Shown piece by piece: positions 33,542 through 41,573 of a DNA stretch of 41,573 nt; within the stretch, counting starts at the first letter, position 1, and every line of letters starts with the position of its first letter. A model generated the notes under the pieces. That model ran no database searches. It was not told the DNA's origin and was given only the letters and a program-made list of their open reading frames with translations. A program made the position numbers and the translations under genes. This DNA is from Dulcicalothrix desertica PCC 7102 (GTDB taxonomy: Bacteria; Cyanobacteriota; Cyanobacteriia; Cyanobacteriales; Nostocaceae), in NCBI RefSeq assembly GCF_003991905.1, contig NZ_RSCL01000019.1, positions 3,054-44,626 of the forward strand, read 5' to 3'.

Positions 33542-35749
33542 ATGCTAAATCTTATAACACCACTCAAAGTTATACTAAATCCTCCTACGCACTTAGAGGT
33601 TTTCCCAGGCGAAAGCGTTACTCTTGACATCAGTTTAATTAATCAAGGCGATCAAGGAGCCGTGATTGATGTGTTTGTCGATCCCATCGCACAGACCCTG
33701 CTATCATGGTGTCCCGAAGCTAGAAAACGGGTCGCTCTTGACTCCCAAGAAGCTTGTGAGGTCAACCTGCTCTTTGAGATACCCTCCAATGCACTACCTG
33801 GAAGTTACCCCTATACAATAGTAATAGATGCCCCAGAGCATTATCCAGAGGAAACTCCAATTTATTACCCAGCCCGTCTTGAAATTTTAGTCAAAGAGCA
33901 GGCTGTTATAAAGTCACAAAAATTTACCTTTTCACTTAACCCAGCAACTAGTCCCGTTCAGCCCTTGCAAGTTCAGCCTAACCAGCACCAGACTCTATCA
34001 GTAATAGTAAATAACCACTCCAGTCGGGTAGATAGGTTTTGGCTGCATTGTCTTGACTTGGATAAAACTTGGTTCAAGATTCGATATCCTTACAACGAAC
34101 TGAGTGAACTAGGTATCGTTTCCAGTACTGATGGTTTAGAGCTTAATCCTGGAGGTCAAGGCGAAATCATCATAGAGTTCTATTATCCAATAAACATGCC
34201 AGTTGGTCACTATTCACCGACTTTACAGCTTGTTTCTAACAATGCCCCAGAGCAGGTATTTTTAGATTTAGTCTATTTAGAGGTAAGCCCAAAATACCAT
34301 CTAAGTGTTGAACTAGAGACTATTCTTGGAAAAGTCGCTAACAGCCCAGGTCAGTATCGACTTACACTCACAAATAACGGAAATTCAATTAGAGAATTAG
34401 CCGTAAGTGCTAGCAGCCGAGATAAAACAGAGTCGTGCCACTATTCTTGCAATCCATCTTCTGTCAATTTATTAATTGGCGAAACAGCAACGATTAATCT
34501 AAACGTTTATCCTAAGCAGAAATGGCGCCGTCCCTTCTTTGGGTATGGCTTAGAGTTACCGTTTCAAGTCAATCTTCAAGACCTTCAAGCATTACCAATA
34601 CCAGAAAATTTACCAATGGGGTTGTTAGTCTGGAAGGCACGCCCTATATGGCAGTTTATACTATTGCTGCTAGCAGGGATTGGTGCATTGTCAGGACTCG
34701 GCTTTTTAATTTGGTTTATGTTCTTCAAACCCGCTCCAGCAAGCGTTTTATCAGAATTTAGACCGGATAGTACTAGCTATACAGAAGGAGGCAGGGTACG
34801 TTTAAACTGGACAATCTCAAATGCAGATCAGCTCAATCAACTGGTAATTTCTTCAACCAAAGACCAGACTGCGAGCAATCCTCAAGTTTACGACTTTAGC
34901 CAAGGCTTACCAAAAGAACTCAACCGCTATTGCCAAATTCGCGAGCGCAATTTAACCTGTACTAACGTAGATACAGGCGCCAGACTAGCGGGAAAATACA
35001 CCTTCCAGCTTCAGGCAAAAACAAAATCAGCACAAAAGCCTATTGAACAGAAACTGGATGTTGTAATTCAACCAAAGCCACTGCCGCAGGTGGAAAACAT
35101 TGTAGTACAAAAGTCTCAACTTCAAAAAGGGAAACCTTTAACTCTTAGTTGGAAAATCAATAATTTTAGCCAACTCGATCAACTTCAAGTTATAGGTCAA
35201 CTTAAAGATGATAAACAAGAAAATAAACCAACGGTGTTGAAGACTTATAATTTTCAAAAGCAAATTCCTCCGGAACTAGCGAAGCAATGTCAACCACCAG
35301 TCAACGAGATATTGAGTTGTTCAAACGTGAATATAGAGCTTCCGGCTAAACCAGGCAACTATGCGATTAGCCTTCAACCTGTATATAATGGAAGTCAAAA
35401 ACAATCGCCACCCTCAAAAACAGTTCAAGTCCAGTTAAAGCCAACACCCATTCAAATCACCGAATTTACACTTAATAATCAAAGTTCAGAGGCGAATCCC
35501 TCAATCTTCTTGAAAGTTGGACAAGTTGTAACTCTTAAGTGGCGGGTACAGGGAGATGGTGTTAAGGTTAAACTTGAACCTTTCGGTGATGTCCCAGCTA
35601 GCGGGTCTAAAACATTTAAAGTGACCACAAATCTCTCTCAAATTACCCTCACGGCTGAAACCGAACAAGGTCAATCAGCCAAACGCGCGTTTTTGCTCCA
35701 AGTTGACACACCAAAACCATTTCAGCCGCAAACAAATTATAGTAATTAA
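33542..35749 (+). CDS. Ig-like / membrane helix / beta-repeat protein, paralogue of the preceding gene
   Basis: I start at the ATG at 33542, 16 bp after the upstream stop, rather than at codons overlapping that gene. 735 residues. The first 370 residues mirror the preceding protein: LEVFPGESVTLDISLINQGDQGAVIDVFVDP, VNNHSSRVDRFWLHCLDLDKTWF, LTLTNNGNSIRELAVSASS, then RRPFFGYGLELPFQVNLQ. A membrane helix follows (WQFILLLLAGIGALSGLGFLIWFMFF, about 383-408). The C-terminal half has two copies of a beta domain (GGRVRLNWTISNADQLNQLVI and GKPLTLSWKINNFSQLDQLQVI, both followed by a paired-Cys segment like QIRERNLTCTNV) and a third shorter unit. No WD40 is present. The pair probably works together at a membrane. 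Confidence 0.82.
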   Translation: MLNLITPLKVILNPPTHLEVFPGESVTLDISLINQGDQGAVIDVFVDPIAQTLLSWCPEARKRVALDSQEACEVNLLFEIPSNALPGSYPYTIVIDAPEHYPEETPIYYPARLEILVKEQAVIKSQKFTFSLNPATSPVQPLQVQPNQHQTLSVIVNNHSSRVDRFWLHCLDLDKTWFKIRYPYNELSELGIVSSTDGLELNPGGQGEIIIEFYYPINMPVGHYSPTLQLVSNNAPEQVFLDLVYLEVSPKYHLSVELETILGKVANSPGQYRLTLTNNGNSIRELAVSASSRDKTESCHYSCNPSSVNLLIGETATINLNVYPKQKWRRPFFGYGLELPFQVNLQDLQALPIPENLPMGLLVWKARPIWQFILLLLAGIGALSGLGFLIWFMFFKPAPASVLSEFRPDSTSYTEGGRVRLNWTISNADQLNQLVISSTKDQTASNPQVYDFSQGLPKELNRYCQIRERNLTCTNVDTGARLAGKYTFQLQAKTKSAQKPIEQKLDVVIQPKPLPQVENIVVQKSQLQKGKPLTLSWKINNFSQLDQLQVIGQLKDDKQENKPTVLKTYNFQKQIPPELAKQCQPPVNEILSCSNVNIELPAKPGNYAISLQPVYNGSQKQSPPSKTVQVQLKPTPIQITEFTLNNQSSEANPSIFLKVGQVVTLKWRVQGDGVKVKLEPFGDVPASGSKTFKVTTNLSQITLTAETEQGQSAKRAFLLQVDTPKPFQPQTNYSN

Positions 35750-35924
35750 CTTTCTAGTCCATTTTAATGAACTATAGATGGCGCCGCAAATGCTTAAGTT
35801 CAATATGAAAAAGCGCACATTGATTGAAACCTTTACTATACATGGATTTTTTGAATGTGCAGGTTAGGAGATGATAAATTTGAGTTAATTTCATGTCCAG
35901 TAGCGTAACTGTAATAAAAACATT

Positions 35925-35976
35925 GTAGAGACGCGATTAATCCCTTCGGGAAATCCTTCGGATTACGCGTCTCTAC
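35925..35976. repeat. Palindromic interspersed repeat, same family as 1342-1390
   Basis: Arms GTAGAGACGCG and CGCGTCTCTAC are exact inverted repeats around a loop holding CCCTTCGGG and TCCTTCGGA hairpins. The 35750-36126 stretch contains this, an AT-rich palindrome and no supported gene. Confidence 0.85.
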
Positions 35977-36069
35977 GTGTATCGTATTAACACGCAATTT
36001 GCTGTATCTGCTTGGCATGAGCGATGGCGCCAGTGTAGTAAAAATTAAGAGTTGGTACTGCTAAAAATA

Positions 36070-36097
36070 AAACTAGCTTATTTAAATAAACTAGTTT
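36070..36097. terminator. AT-rich palindrome between convergent genes
   Basis: AAACTAG and CTAGTTT flank TTATTTAAATAA, an almost perfect 28-bp palindrome between the stop at 35749 and the stop at 36127. Its low GC content makes it a weak terminator candidate; position is the main argument. Confidence 0.35.
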
Positions 36098-36126
36098 ATA
36101 ATTAAACAATAATTATTTATTCGCAT

Positions 36127-37197
36127 TTAATTGTGATTAGCTGCTATTATCTGCGTACTTTGCTGAATAAATTTATCAACCTCAGAATGGTAAGGGAATA
36201 AACGTTTTACTAATTGAAATTTTCGCAATGCTTCTGTATATTTTCCTTGATTATACAATTGTAGTCCTTCGCGATACTTTTGGTTGATTAATCCTTCTTC
36301 GTTTACGATGCCCTCATATGTCAAAAACTCCTGTATTGTATTACTAGTAAATAGGAAAACGTAATTATTGCTCTCCTGTGGTCCGAAAGTAACTATACCA
36401 ATAACTTCACCTCGTTCATTAAGTACAGGGCCACCTGAGTTGCCTGGGGCAGCAGGTGCGCTAACTTGGATAACGGGTATATTATCTTTAAGGGTTTTGA
36501 TAGCAGATATCTCACCACTAGTAAAAGTTGCTTCTACAAGTGATTTTTTGTCAAATATGTCTGACATTTCGACTAATCCCGGATATCCTACTGCTGTAAC
36601 TTTATCTAAAATACGCACTTTAGAAGAATCTGCTAATTTTAGTACAGGTGCATTGCGGATATTAACCTTGATTATCGAAACATCCTTTCCTTCACCAATA
36701 GGGGCACCTGATTTTAGAATTTGTGCTGGTAGCGATTCTCCATTTGGTAAATGTACTTGGTAGATAGGTTTAACATCAATCCATTTTAACTGCTTAACAA
36801 TATTTGAATCCTCACCATCTTCTTTTAATTTAACAGCTAATTCTTCTACAAAATATTGCTTGCATTCTTCATCTGTTACATTTGTGACATGGGCATTAGT
36901 AACGATGTAGCCATTGGGGTTGACAAAAAAACCTGAACCATGACCAAGCATTGTTTTCAAGCTATATATTTTACCATTCTTAGGTAAGTACGCTTTAACA
37001 TCGCACCATATAACAACGCGAACTACTGATGATTTGGTATTCTCAGCTATCAAGTTGCTTGTTGACATTTTCTCAGATTGAGTAGTGTTTACTTGCAACT
37101 GCTGCATTGGTACTTGAGAATATGCAGGGACAATAGGAATTAAAGTAGTAAGTACTGACGAAAGAAGTAAAGCTTGCATTTTTACTTGTGGTAACAT
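36127..37197 (-). CDS. Secreted trypsin-like serine protease with TPR-like tail
   Basis: 356 residues. The N-terminal hydrophobic segment (MQALLLSSVLTTLIPIVPAYS) is a signal peptide; initiation at Met7 would give a more typical one. The catalytic triad is intact: His103 in VTNAHVTN, Asp172 in GKDVSIIKV and Ser254 in APGNSGGPVLN, the HtrA/trypsin-2 pattern. There is no PDZ domain; residues about 307-340 form a single TPR-like repeat (YREGLQLYNQGKYTEALRKF). Trypsin-TPR proteins are frequent in cyanobacteria and may act in periplasmic proteolysis. It lies 162 bp downstream of the large STAND gene on the same strand and might be cotranscribed. Confidence 0.9.
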   Translation of the reverse strand: MLPQVKMQALLLSSVLTTLIPIVPAYSQVPMQQLQVNTTQSEKMSTSNLIAENTKSSVVRVVIWCDVKAYLPKNGKIYSLKTMLGHGSGFFVNPNGYIVTNAHVTNVTDEECKQYFVEELAVKLKEDGEDSNIVKQLKWIDVKPIYQVHLPNGESLPAQILKSGAPIGEGKDVSIIKVNIRNAPVLKLADSSKVRILDKVTAVGYPGLVEMSDIFDKKSLVEATFTSGEISAIKTLKDNIPVIQVSAPAAPGNSGGPVLNERGEVIGIVTFGPQESNNYVFLFTSNTIQEFLTYEGIVNEEGLINQKYREGLQLYNQGKYTEALRKFQLVKRLFPYHSEVDKFIQQSTQIIAANHN

Positions 37198-37359
37198 GGC
37201 GCCGTTTTGTTTAACTCAATGATTCCATTAAACACTGCTGCTATTTGAGTTCGGCATGGAGAAGTTTTTGTTGTGATTGAGTTGTATTTTTGTTTGCGTT
37301 TCAAAAAATTGACAGAGGTATGTTTTCCACGTGATGTAAATAAACTTTGTCCAAACTTC

Positions 37360-40300
37360 TTACTGACTAGGACATAATTCCTTCCTTTCCTTTTCACGAG
37401 TAGCGAGGTATTCTTTTAGATAGTCGCAACCGCGCGCGAGTAAATCATCTAAATTTAAATTCAACAATTTGATGGTTTTATCAGAACTTGCATAAGCTAA
37501 AGTTTTGCCATTCGGACTAAATAACACGCTATTGACAAAATTTTGATGCGTCAAGCTAGAGATTTGTTGACTCGTGTTGACATTCCACAATTTGATGGTA
37601 TTGTCAGCACTTGCAGAAGCGATCATTTTGCCATCCGGACTAAATGCCACGCTATTGACAAAATTTTGATGCCCACTCAAGCTAGAAATTTGTTGACCCG
37701 TGTTGACATTCCATAATTTGATGGTTTTGTCCCAACTTGCAGAAGCTAAAGTTTTGCCATCCGGACTAAATACCACGCTATTGACAAAATTTTGATGCCC
37801 ACTCAAGCTAGAAGTTTGTTGACCCGTGTTGACATTCCACAATTTAACGGTTTTGTCACTACTTGCAGAAGCTAAAGTTTTGCCATCTGGACTAAATGCC
37901 ACGCTAGTGACAAAATTTTGATGCCCACTCAAGCTAGAAATTTGTTGACCCGTGTTGACATTCCACAATTTGATGGTATTGTCAGCACTTGCAGAAGCTA
38001 AAGTTTTGCCATCTGGACTAAATGCCACGCTCATGACATCACTTTGATGTCCACTCAAGCTAGAAATTTGTTGACCCGTGTTGACATTCCACAATTTAAC
38101 GGTTTTGTCACTACTTGCAGAAGCTAAAGTTTTGCCATCTGGACTAAAAACTACGCTATTGACAATATTTTGATGCCCACTCAAGCTAGAAATTTGTTGA
38201 CCCGTGTTGACATTCCACAATTTGATGGTTTTGTTACCAGCAGAAGCTAAAGTTTTGCCATTCGGACTAAAAGCTACGCTATAGGCACCATTTTGATCCG
38301 TCAAGTTAGAGATTTGTTGACCCATGTTGACATTCCACAATTTGATGGTATGGTCAGCACTTGCAGAAGCTAAAGTTTTGCCATCCGGACTAAATGCCAC
38401 GCTAATGACAGCATTTTGATGCCCAGTCAAGCTAGAAATTTGTTGACCCGTGTTGACATTCCACAATTTGATGGTATAGTCCCAACTTGCAGAAGCTAAA
38501 GTTTTGCCATCCGGACTAAATGCCACGCTGAACACAGAAATTAGATGCCCAGTCAAGCTAGAAATTTGTTGACCCGTGTTGACATTCCACAATTTGATTG
38601 TTTTGTCAGCACTTGCAGAAGCTAAAGTTTTGCCATCCGGACTAAATGCCACGCTAAAGACATAATCTTGATGCCCAGTCAAGCTATAAGTTTGTTGACC
38701 CGTGTTGACATTCCACAATTTGATGGTTTTGTCAGCACTTGCAGAAGCTAAAGTTTTACCATCCGGACTAAATGCCACGCTAGTGACATAATTTTTATGC
38801 CCAGTCAAGCTAGAAATTTGTTGACCCGTGTTGACATTCCACAATTTGATGGTTTTGTCGTAACTCGCAGAAGCTAAAGTTTTGCCATCTGAACTAAATG
38901 CGACGCTATTGACCTCATTTTTATGCCCAGTCAAGCTAGAAATTTGTTGACCCGTGTTGACATTCCACAATTTGATGGTTTTGTCACTACTTGCAGAAGC
39001 TAAAGTTTTGCCATCTGGACTAAATGCGACGCTATTGACCTCATTTTTATGCCCAGTCAAGCTAGAAATTTGTTGACCTGTGGTTACATTCCACAATTTT
39101 ATGGTTTTGTCCTTACTTGCAGAAGCTAAAGTTTTGCCATCTGGACTAAATGCCACGCCATAGACCTCATTTTGATGCCCGTTCAATTGCTTATATTTCC
39201 TAATATTTGACAATATATATTGTAAGCCCAATACAGGACTAAAGGTAGGATAATCCGCTAATGATTGTTTACCTTTCACTAAAGTTTTTAACTCTCGTCC
39301 AGCCCGCATGGCTTTCATTAGGCTCTCTGTTTCTCGTCCTGTAAACTGTTCTTGTAATAAATTTATTCCAATTTGTTCTAATTGCGTCACTTGAAGTTCA
39401 TTTTTCGCATTATTCGCAAATACAGAAGCAATAATTGCTCCTATAATAGACACTACCAAAAACGTAGAACCAAATCTAATCATTCGCCTAGATTTATTCT
39501 GCGCTTGGCTTAATGTTTTATTAGCTTGGCTTAATTTTTCATTTGCGGCTGCTAATATCTGACTTTCTTCTTCTTTAACTGCTAAAGCTACTTCAAGTTC
39601 TCTTTTTTCTAACTCCTGAGAAGCTGATAAATATCTAGAATCCTCATTACTCAAGCTTTTCCCATCAGCCCACACTAAAGCTTCCTGCAATGCTCGTCCA
39701 CGCAATAGCCGTGATTCATCTCGATATTGACTATCAACCCATGCTTGAAAAGTTACTGCATAAGGACGCAGTTTATTTAGTTCTTTCTCAACCCAATTTG
39801 AATTAAAAACAGATTCGTATATTTTGTTATAAACTTTTAGTTTCTCTTGCTGTTTAACTACTAAACCAGTTAAACGAAATCTCATTTGCTCAACGCTATT
39901 ATCAGCAAAAATATTTCCTGTCAACAAAATTTGCTGATACCATCCTAAGAAACACCCAGCTATTTGCTCTCCTAACAACATCCTATCTCGTATTGTCTTT
40001 AAATGCACTGGTTCATCATTAGTTTCCCAATTTTCAATAATGCTACTGATAATAACTGACTCTACCCAACTCAAAATTTTATCTCCTCCTTCTCCCCTCT
40101 CCGCTATTGGAGAATGGTTAAGGGTGAGGTTTTGTATTAATAAACTACATACCTTCTGTGTTAAAAAAGGTTGTCCCCCTGTCCAAGTTAAAACGTATTG
40201 CATTAAAGCTAAAGGATTTTCAACATAACCTGAAAATCCCTTTGCTAATGGTTCAATTTCACTGTCTTTAAACCCATCTAGTTGAATAGCTTTACCAATA

Positions 40301-40890
40301 TTAAACGGTGTTCGTCCTCTATCGGCTATTAAATCACTGGGGGTAGCTACTCCTACTAAAGCAAATGTCAGGCGCCTATACTCTGGGTTAAAGTTGCGTT
40401 TTTCATAACAGCTTCTAATTAAAGCAAAAAAATCGTCTCTGGCAAAGTCTAGACTTAAAATACTATCTATTTCATCAATAAATATAATAATCTTACTTTG
40501 GATAGATGCGAGTAATACAGTTTCAATGAAATCTTCCAAACGCTGCACAGAAGGAATGGCGCCTCTTTCCTGCCACCATTTAAGCAGAAATTCTGAGGGA
40601 TTACCAATGTTAAAATTAACTACAAGCTTGTAAACTATTCCAGCGTACCACTGTTCAGAATTACCTCGTACAGAAAAATCAAGCCTGGTGCAAGCAAAAC
40701 CTTCTGCTTCTAGCTTCTTCATTGTCCGAACTATCAAGCTGGTTTTACCCATCTGTCTGGAGTTAAAAATGTAACATAAATCTCCAGCTTTTAAACTGTG
40801 GTATAAATCAGAATCTGCTTGTCTTTCAACATAACTAGGAGCATTTTCTCCTAAACTTCCTCCAACTTTATACTCATAATTGTTTGTCAT
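37360..40890 (-). CDS. STAND-like AAA ATPase with 14 WD40 repeats
   Basis: 1176 residues, complete. The AAA-like domain (1-350) has Walker A-like NSRQMGKTSLIVRT, Walker B-like IIIFIDEIDSIL, and FNIGKAIQLDGFKDSEI with WTGGQPFLTQKVC. A helical and coiled-coil region follows (about 390-470, ELEKRELEVALAVKEEE), then a membrane helix (FGSTFLVVSIIGAIIASVFA). Fourteen 42-residue WD40 units, probably two seven-blade propellers, share the core DGKTLASAS(x)DKTIKLWNVNTGQQISSL. The end LDDLLARGCDYLKEYLATREKERKELCPSQ is also found in the next WD40 gene. The repeat order suggests two blocks, TGH-type and SGH-type, with a GH-less unit between. It is a paralogue of the gene at 1-2170. NTP-driven signalling is expected; its target is unknown. 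Confidence 0.93.
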   Translation of the reverse strand: MTNNYEYKVGGSLGENAPSYVERQADSDLYHSLKAGDLCYIFNSRQMGKTSLIVRTMKKLEAEGFACTRLDFSVRGNSEQWYAGIVYKLVVNFNIGNPSEFLLKWWQERGAIPSVQRLEDFIETVLLASIQSKIIIFIDEIDSILSLDFARDDFFALIRSCYEKRNFNPEYRRLTFALVGVATPSDLIADRGRTPFNIGKAIQLDGFKDSEIEPLAKGFSGYVENPLALMQYVLTWTGGQPFLTQKVCSLLIQNLTLNHSPIAERGEGGDKILSWVESVIISSIIENWETNDEPVHLKTIRDRMLLGEQIAGCFLGWYQQILLTGNIFADNSVEQMRFRLTGLVVKQQEKLKVYNKIYESVFNSNWVEKELNKLRPYAVTFQAWVDSQYRDESRLLRGRALQEALVWADGKSLSNEDSRYLSASQELEKRELEVALAVKEEESQILAAANEKLSQANKTLSQAQNKSRRMIRFGSTFLVVSIIGAIIASVFANNAKNELQVTQLEQIGINLLQEQFTGRETESLMKAMRAGRELKTLVKGKQSLADYPTFSPVLGLQYILSNIRKYKQLNGHQNEVYGVAFSPDGKTLASASKDKTIKLWNVTTGQQISSLTGHKNEVNSVAFSPDGKTLASASSDKTIKLWNVNTGQQISSLTGHKNEVNSVAFSSDGKTLASASYDKTIKLWNVNTGQQISSLTGHKNYVTSVAFSPDGKTLASASADKTIKLWNVNTGQQTYSLTGHQDYVFSVAFSPDGKTLASASADKTIKLWNVNTGQQISSLTGHLISVFSVAFSPDGKTLASASWDYTIKLWNVNTGQQISSLTGHQNAVISVAFSPDGKTLASASADHTIKLWNVNMGQQISNLTDQNGAYSVAFSPNGKTLASAGNKTIKLWNVNTGQQISSLSGHQNIVNSVVFSPDGKTLASASSDKTVKLWNVNTGQQISSLSGHQSDVMSVAFSPDGKTLASASADNTIKLWNVNTGQQISSLSGHQNFVTSVAFSPDGKTLASASSDKTVKLWNVNTGQQTSSLSGHQNFVNSVVFSPDGKTLASASWDKTIKLWNVNTGQQISSLSGHQNFVNSVAFSPDGKMIASASADNTIKLWNVNTSQQISSLTHQNFVNSVLFSPNGKTLAYASSDKTIKLLNLNLDDLLARGCDYLKEYLATREKERKELCPSQ
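37450..39192 (-). repeat. WD40-coding tandem DNA repeats (about 126 bp each, 14 units)
   Basis: Near-identical 120-126 bp units; GACATTCCACAATTTGATGG and AGAAGCTAAAGTTTTGCCAT recur in most. Variation is concentrated at the codons after GH and at the residue before Asp in AS(x)D. High identity with fixed variable sites indicates recent homogenisation with selected variation. Assembly errors in copy number are possible. Confidence 0.95.
40077..40131. repeat. Interspersed repeat inside the STAND gene linker
   Basis: The stretch containing CCCCTCTCC, GGAGAATGG and GGGTGAGGTT resembles a widespread cyanobacterial interspersed repeat (CCCTCTCC ... GGTGAGG). It is translated in frame as SPIAERGEGGDK in the linker between LTQKVC and SIIENWE, at the same linker where the paralogue carries a different palindrome. 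Confidence 0.6.
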
Positions 40891-40951
40891 AATTAAATCA
40901 GCGTATAAATAAACTACTTAATGCAGTACATGATTTTTACATACCTGCTTA

Positions 40952-41041
40952 TATCAAAGCATGACGTAATTCGAGTTAAGCCATGAGTAATTTGAGTTAC
41001 GTTCAACTTTTGGATAAGTGTACCAATAATATAGGGCTTGA
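40952..41041. promoter_or_regulatory. Upstream block of the large STAND gene with paired GAGTTA boxes
   Basis: A copy of 2313-2398, about 60 bp from the start codon complementary to 40888-40890. GAGTTA boxes at 40973 and 40994 keep the 21-bp spacing. Beyond it, 41042-41204 has no supported gene and separates this gene from the end of the next WD40 gene. Confidence 0.5.
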
Positions 41042-41204
41042 TTTTTTACGTTATGCGGAGAATGCGATTTTAACCTAACGATGGGCGCCCTATTACCTAT
41101 CGTAAAGCAATGAGGTTAATTGAATCTAAACAAATAGAGGTAAGCGAATGCTCAAGATTATATCAAAGGTGTGCTTGTACTATAATTTCAAGTCGGCGCC
41201 TTCC

Positions 41205-41573
41205 TTATTGACCGGGACATAACTCCTTCCTTTTTTCGTTATCATGGGTATTGAGGTAATCTTGCAGCCAGTTGCAACCGCGCGCGAGTAAATCATCTAA
41301 ACCCTCAACGCGACGTAGCTGTACAGCATCATCTACAATAAGCGCAATTAAGTTACCATCCGGATTAAACCTTCTAAACTCACCTTGATATTCAGCAACC
41401 TGCTGCCAACCATCCCTAGTTTGAGTCCATAAGCGCGCAATATTGTCACTTGAAGCAGTAGCGACAGTCTTACCATCTGGGCTAAATACTACGTTTGTGA
41501 CCCTATCTTGATGTTTGAGAGTGGCAATTTCTGAACCTTTGAAGTTCCATAACTTCGCTGTATTGTCATATGA
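41205..41573 (-). CDS. WD40 protein, C-terminal part (5' end beyond window)
   Basis: The stop TAA is complementary to 41205-41207. Reading upstream, the last about 122 residues are open to the edge. They hold WD40 units (TVATASSDNIARLW and FSPDGKTV) with lower mutual identity than in the neighbouring gene. They end VEGLDDLLARGCNWLQDYL ... RKELCPGQ, the same terminal motif as the STAND gene at 37360. It is therefore likely another STAND-WD40 protein in tandem. Confidence 0.85.
   Translation of the reverse strand, partial: SYDNTAKLWNFKGSEIATLKHQDRVTNVVFSPDGKTVATASSDNIARLWTQTRDGWQQVAEYQGEFRRFNPDGNLIALIVDDAVQLRRVEGLDDLLARGCNWLQDYLNTHDNEKRKELCPGQ

Noticed and set aside
37450-39192. Regularly spaced direct repeats that might look like a CRISPR or satellite array
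   Set aside because: The period is about 126 bp, the repeats stay in one open frame and encode textbook WD40 units; there are no spacers or cas genes.

Overview
The window looks like chromosome of a filamentous, probably Nostocales-type cyanobacterium. It is AT-rich and carries HIP1 octamers (GCGATCGC, about four seen), a very frequent GGCGCC palindrome, short palindromic interspersed repeats of the kind common in Nostoc and Calothrix relatives, and large STAND-like ATPase/WD40 proteins. This taxonomic call is an inference from style; no marker gene is present.

The core, about 5.8-30 kb, is a contractile injection system (CIS, Afp/PVC-like) locus in three transcription blocks. The minus-strand block (14030 down to 5788) encodes a Pvc16-like cap protein with a carboxypeptidase-regulatory-like domain, the sheath, two tube proteins, a second Pvc16-like protein with an IPT/TIG-like domain, a DUF4157-like HELTH protein with a five-fold 23-residue repeat, and the AAA+ ATPase (Afp15-like). 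The plus-strand block (16725-24835) opens with signalling genes: a NarL-type response regulator, a zinc-ribbon/pseudokinase/membrane/PstS-like fusion, a zinc-ribbon FHA protein and a disordered protein with repeated T-[IV]-x-Q motifs. It continues with a small protein, a tube-initiator-like protein, an unknown protein, an Afp7-like hub protein and a VgrG-like spike. The second minus-strand block (29837 down to 24910) encodes gp25-like, J-like and I-like baseplate proteins and a DUF4159-type protein. I see no tape measure, separate PAAR tip or host-binding tail fibre, which fits an intracellular or membrane-anchored CIS such as the thylakoid-anchored type better than a released particle.

Between the first two blocks lies a four-helix membrane protein (14947-16338), flanked by two 174-bp copies of the same upstream region. 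A decayed partial copy of the pseudokinase and FHA genes (14354-14822) sits beside it, so this interval records a past duplication. After the baseplate genes come an unknown protein starting MGNCFS, a small amphipathic protein, and two tandem paralogous proteins with Ig-like domains and one central membrane helix, one ending in a seven-blade WD40 propeller. These are candidate accessory, anchoring or cargo factors.

The flanks are different. On the left are a STAND-like ATPase/WD40 protein running off the window, an HTH/AAA-like protein, a small secreted protein and a wrecked IS1182-type transposase. On the right are a secreted trypsin-like protease, a complete 1176-residue STAND-like protein with 14 near-identical WD40 repeats, and the end of a further WD40 protein. 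The left and right STAND genes are paralogues that also share about 90 bp of upstream DNA. No rRNA, tRNA or CRISPR array was recognised.
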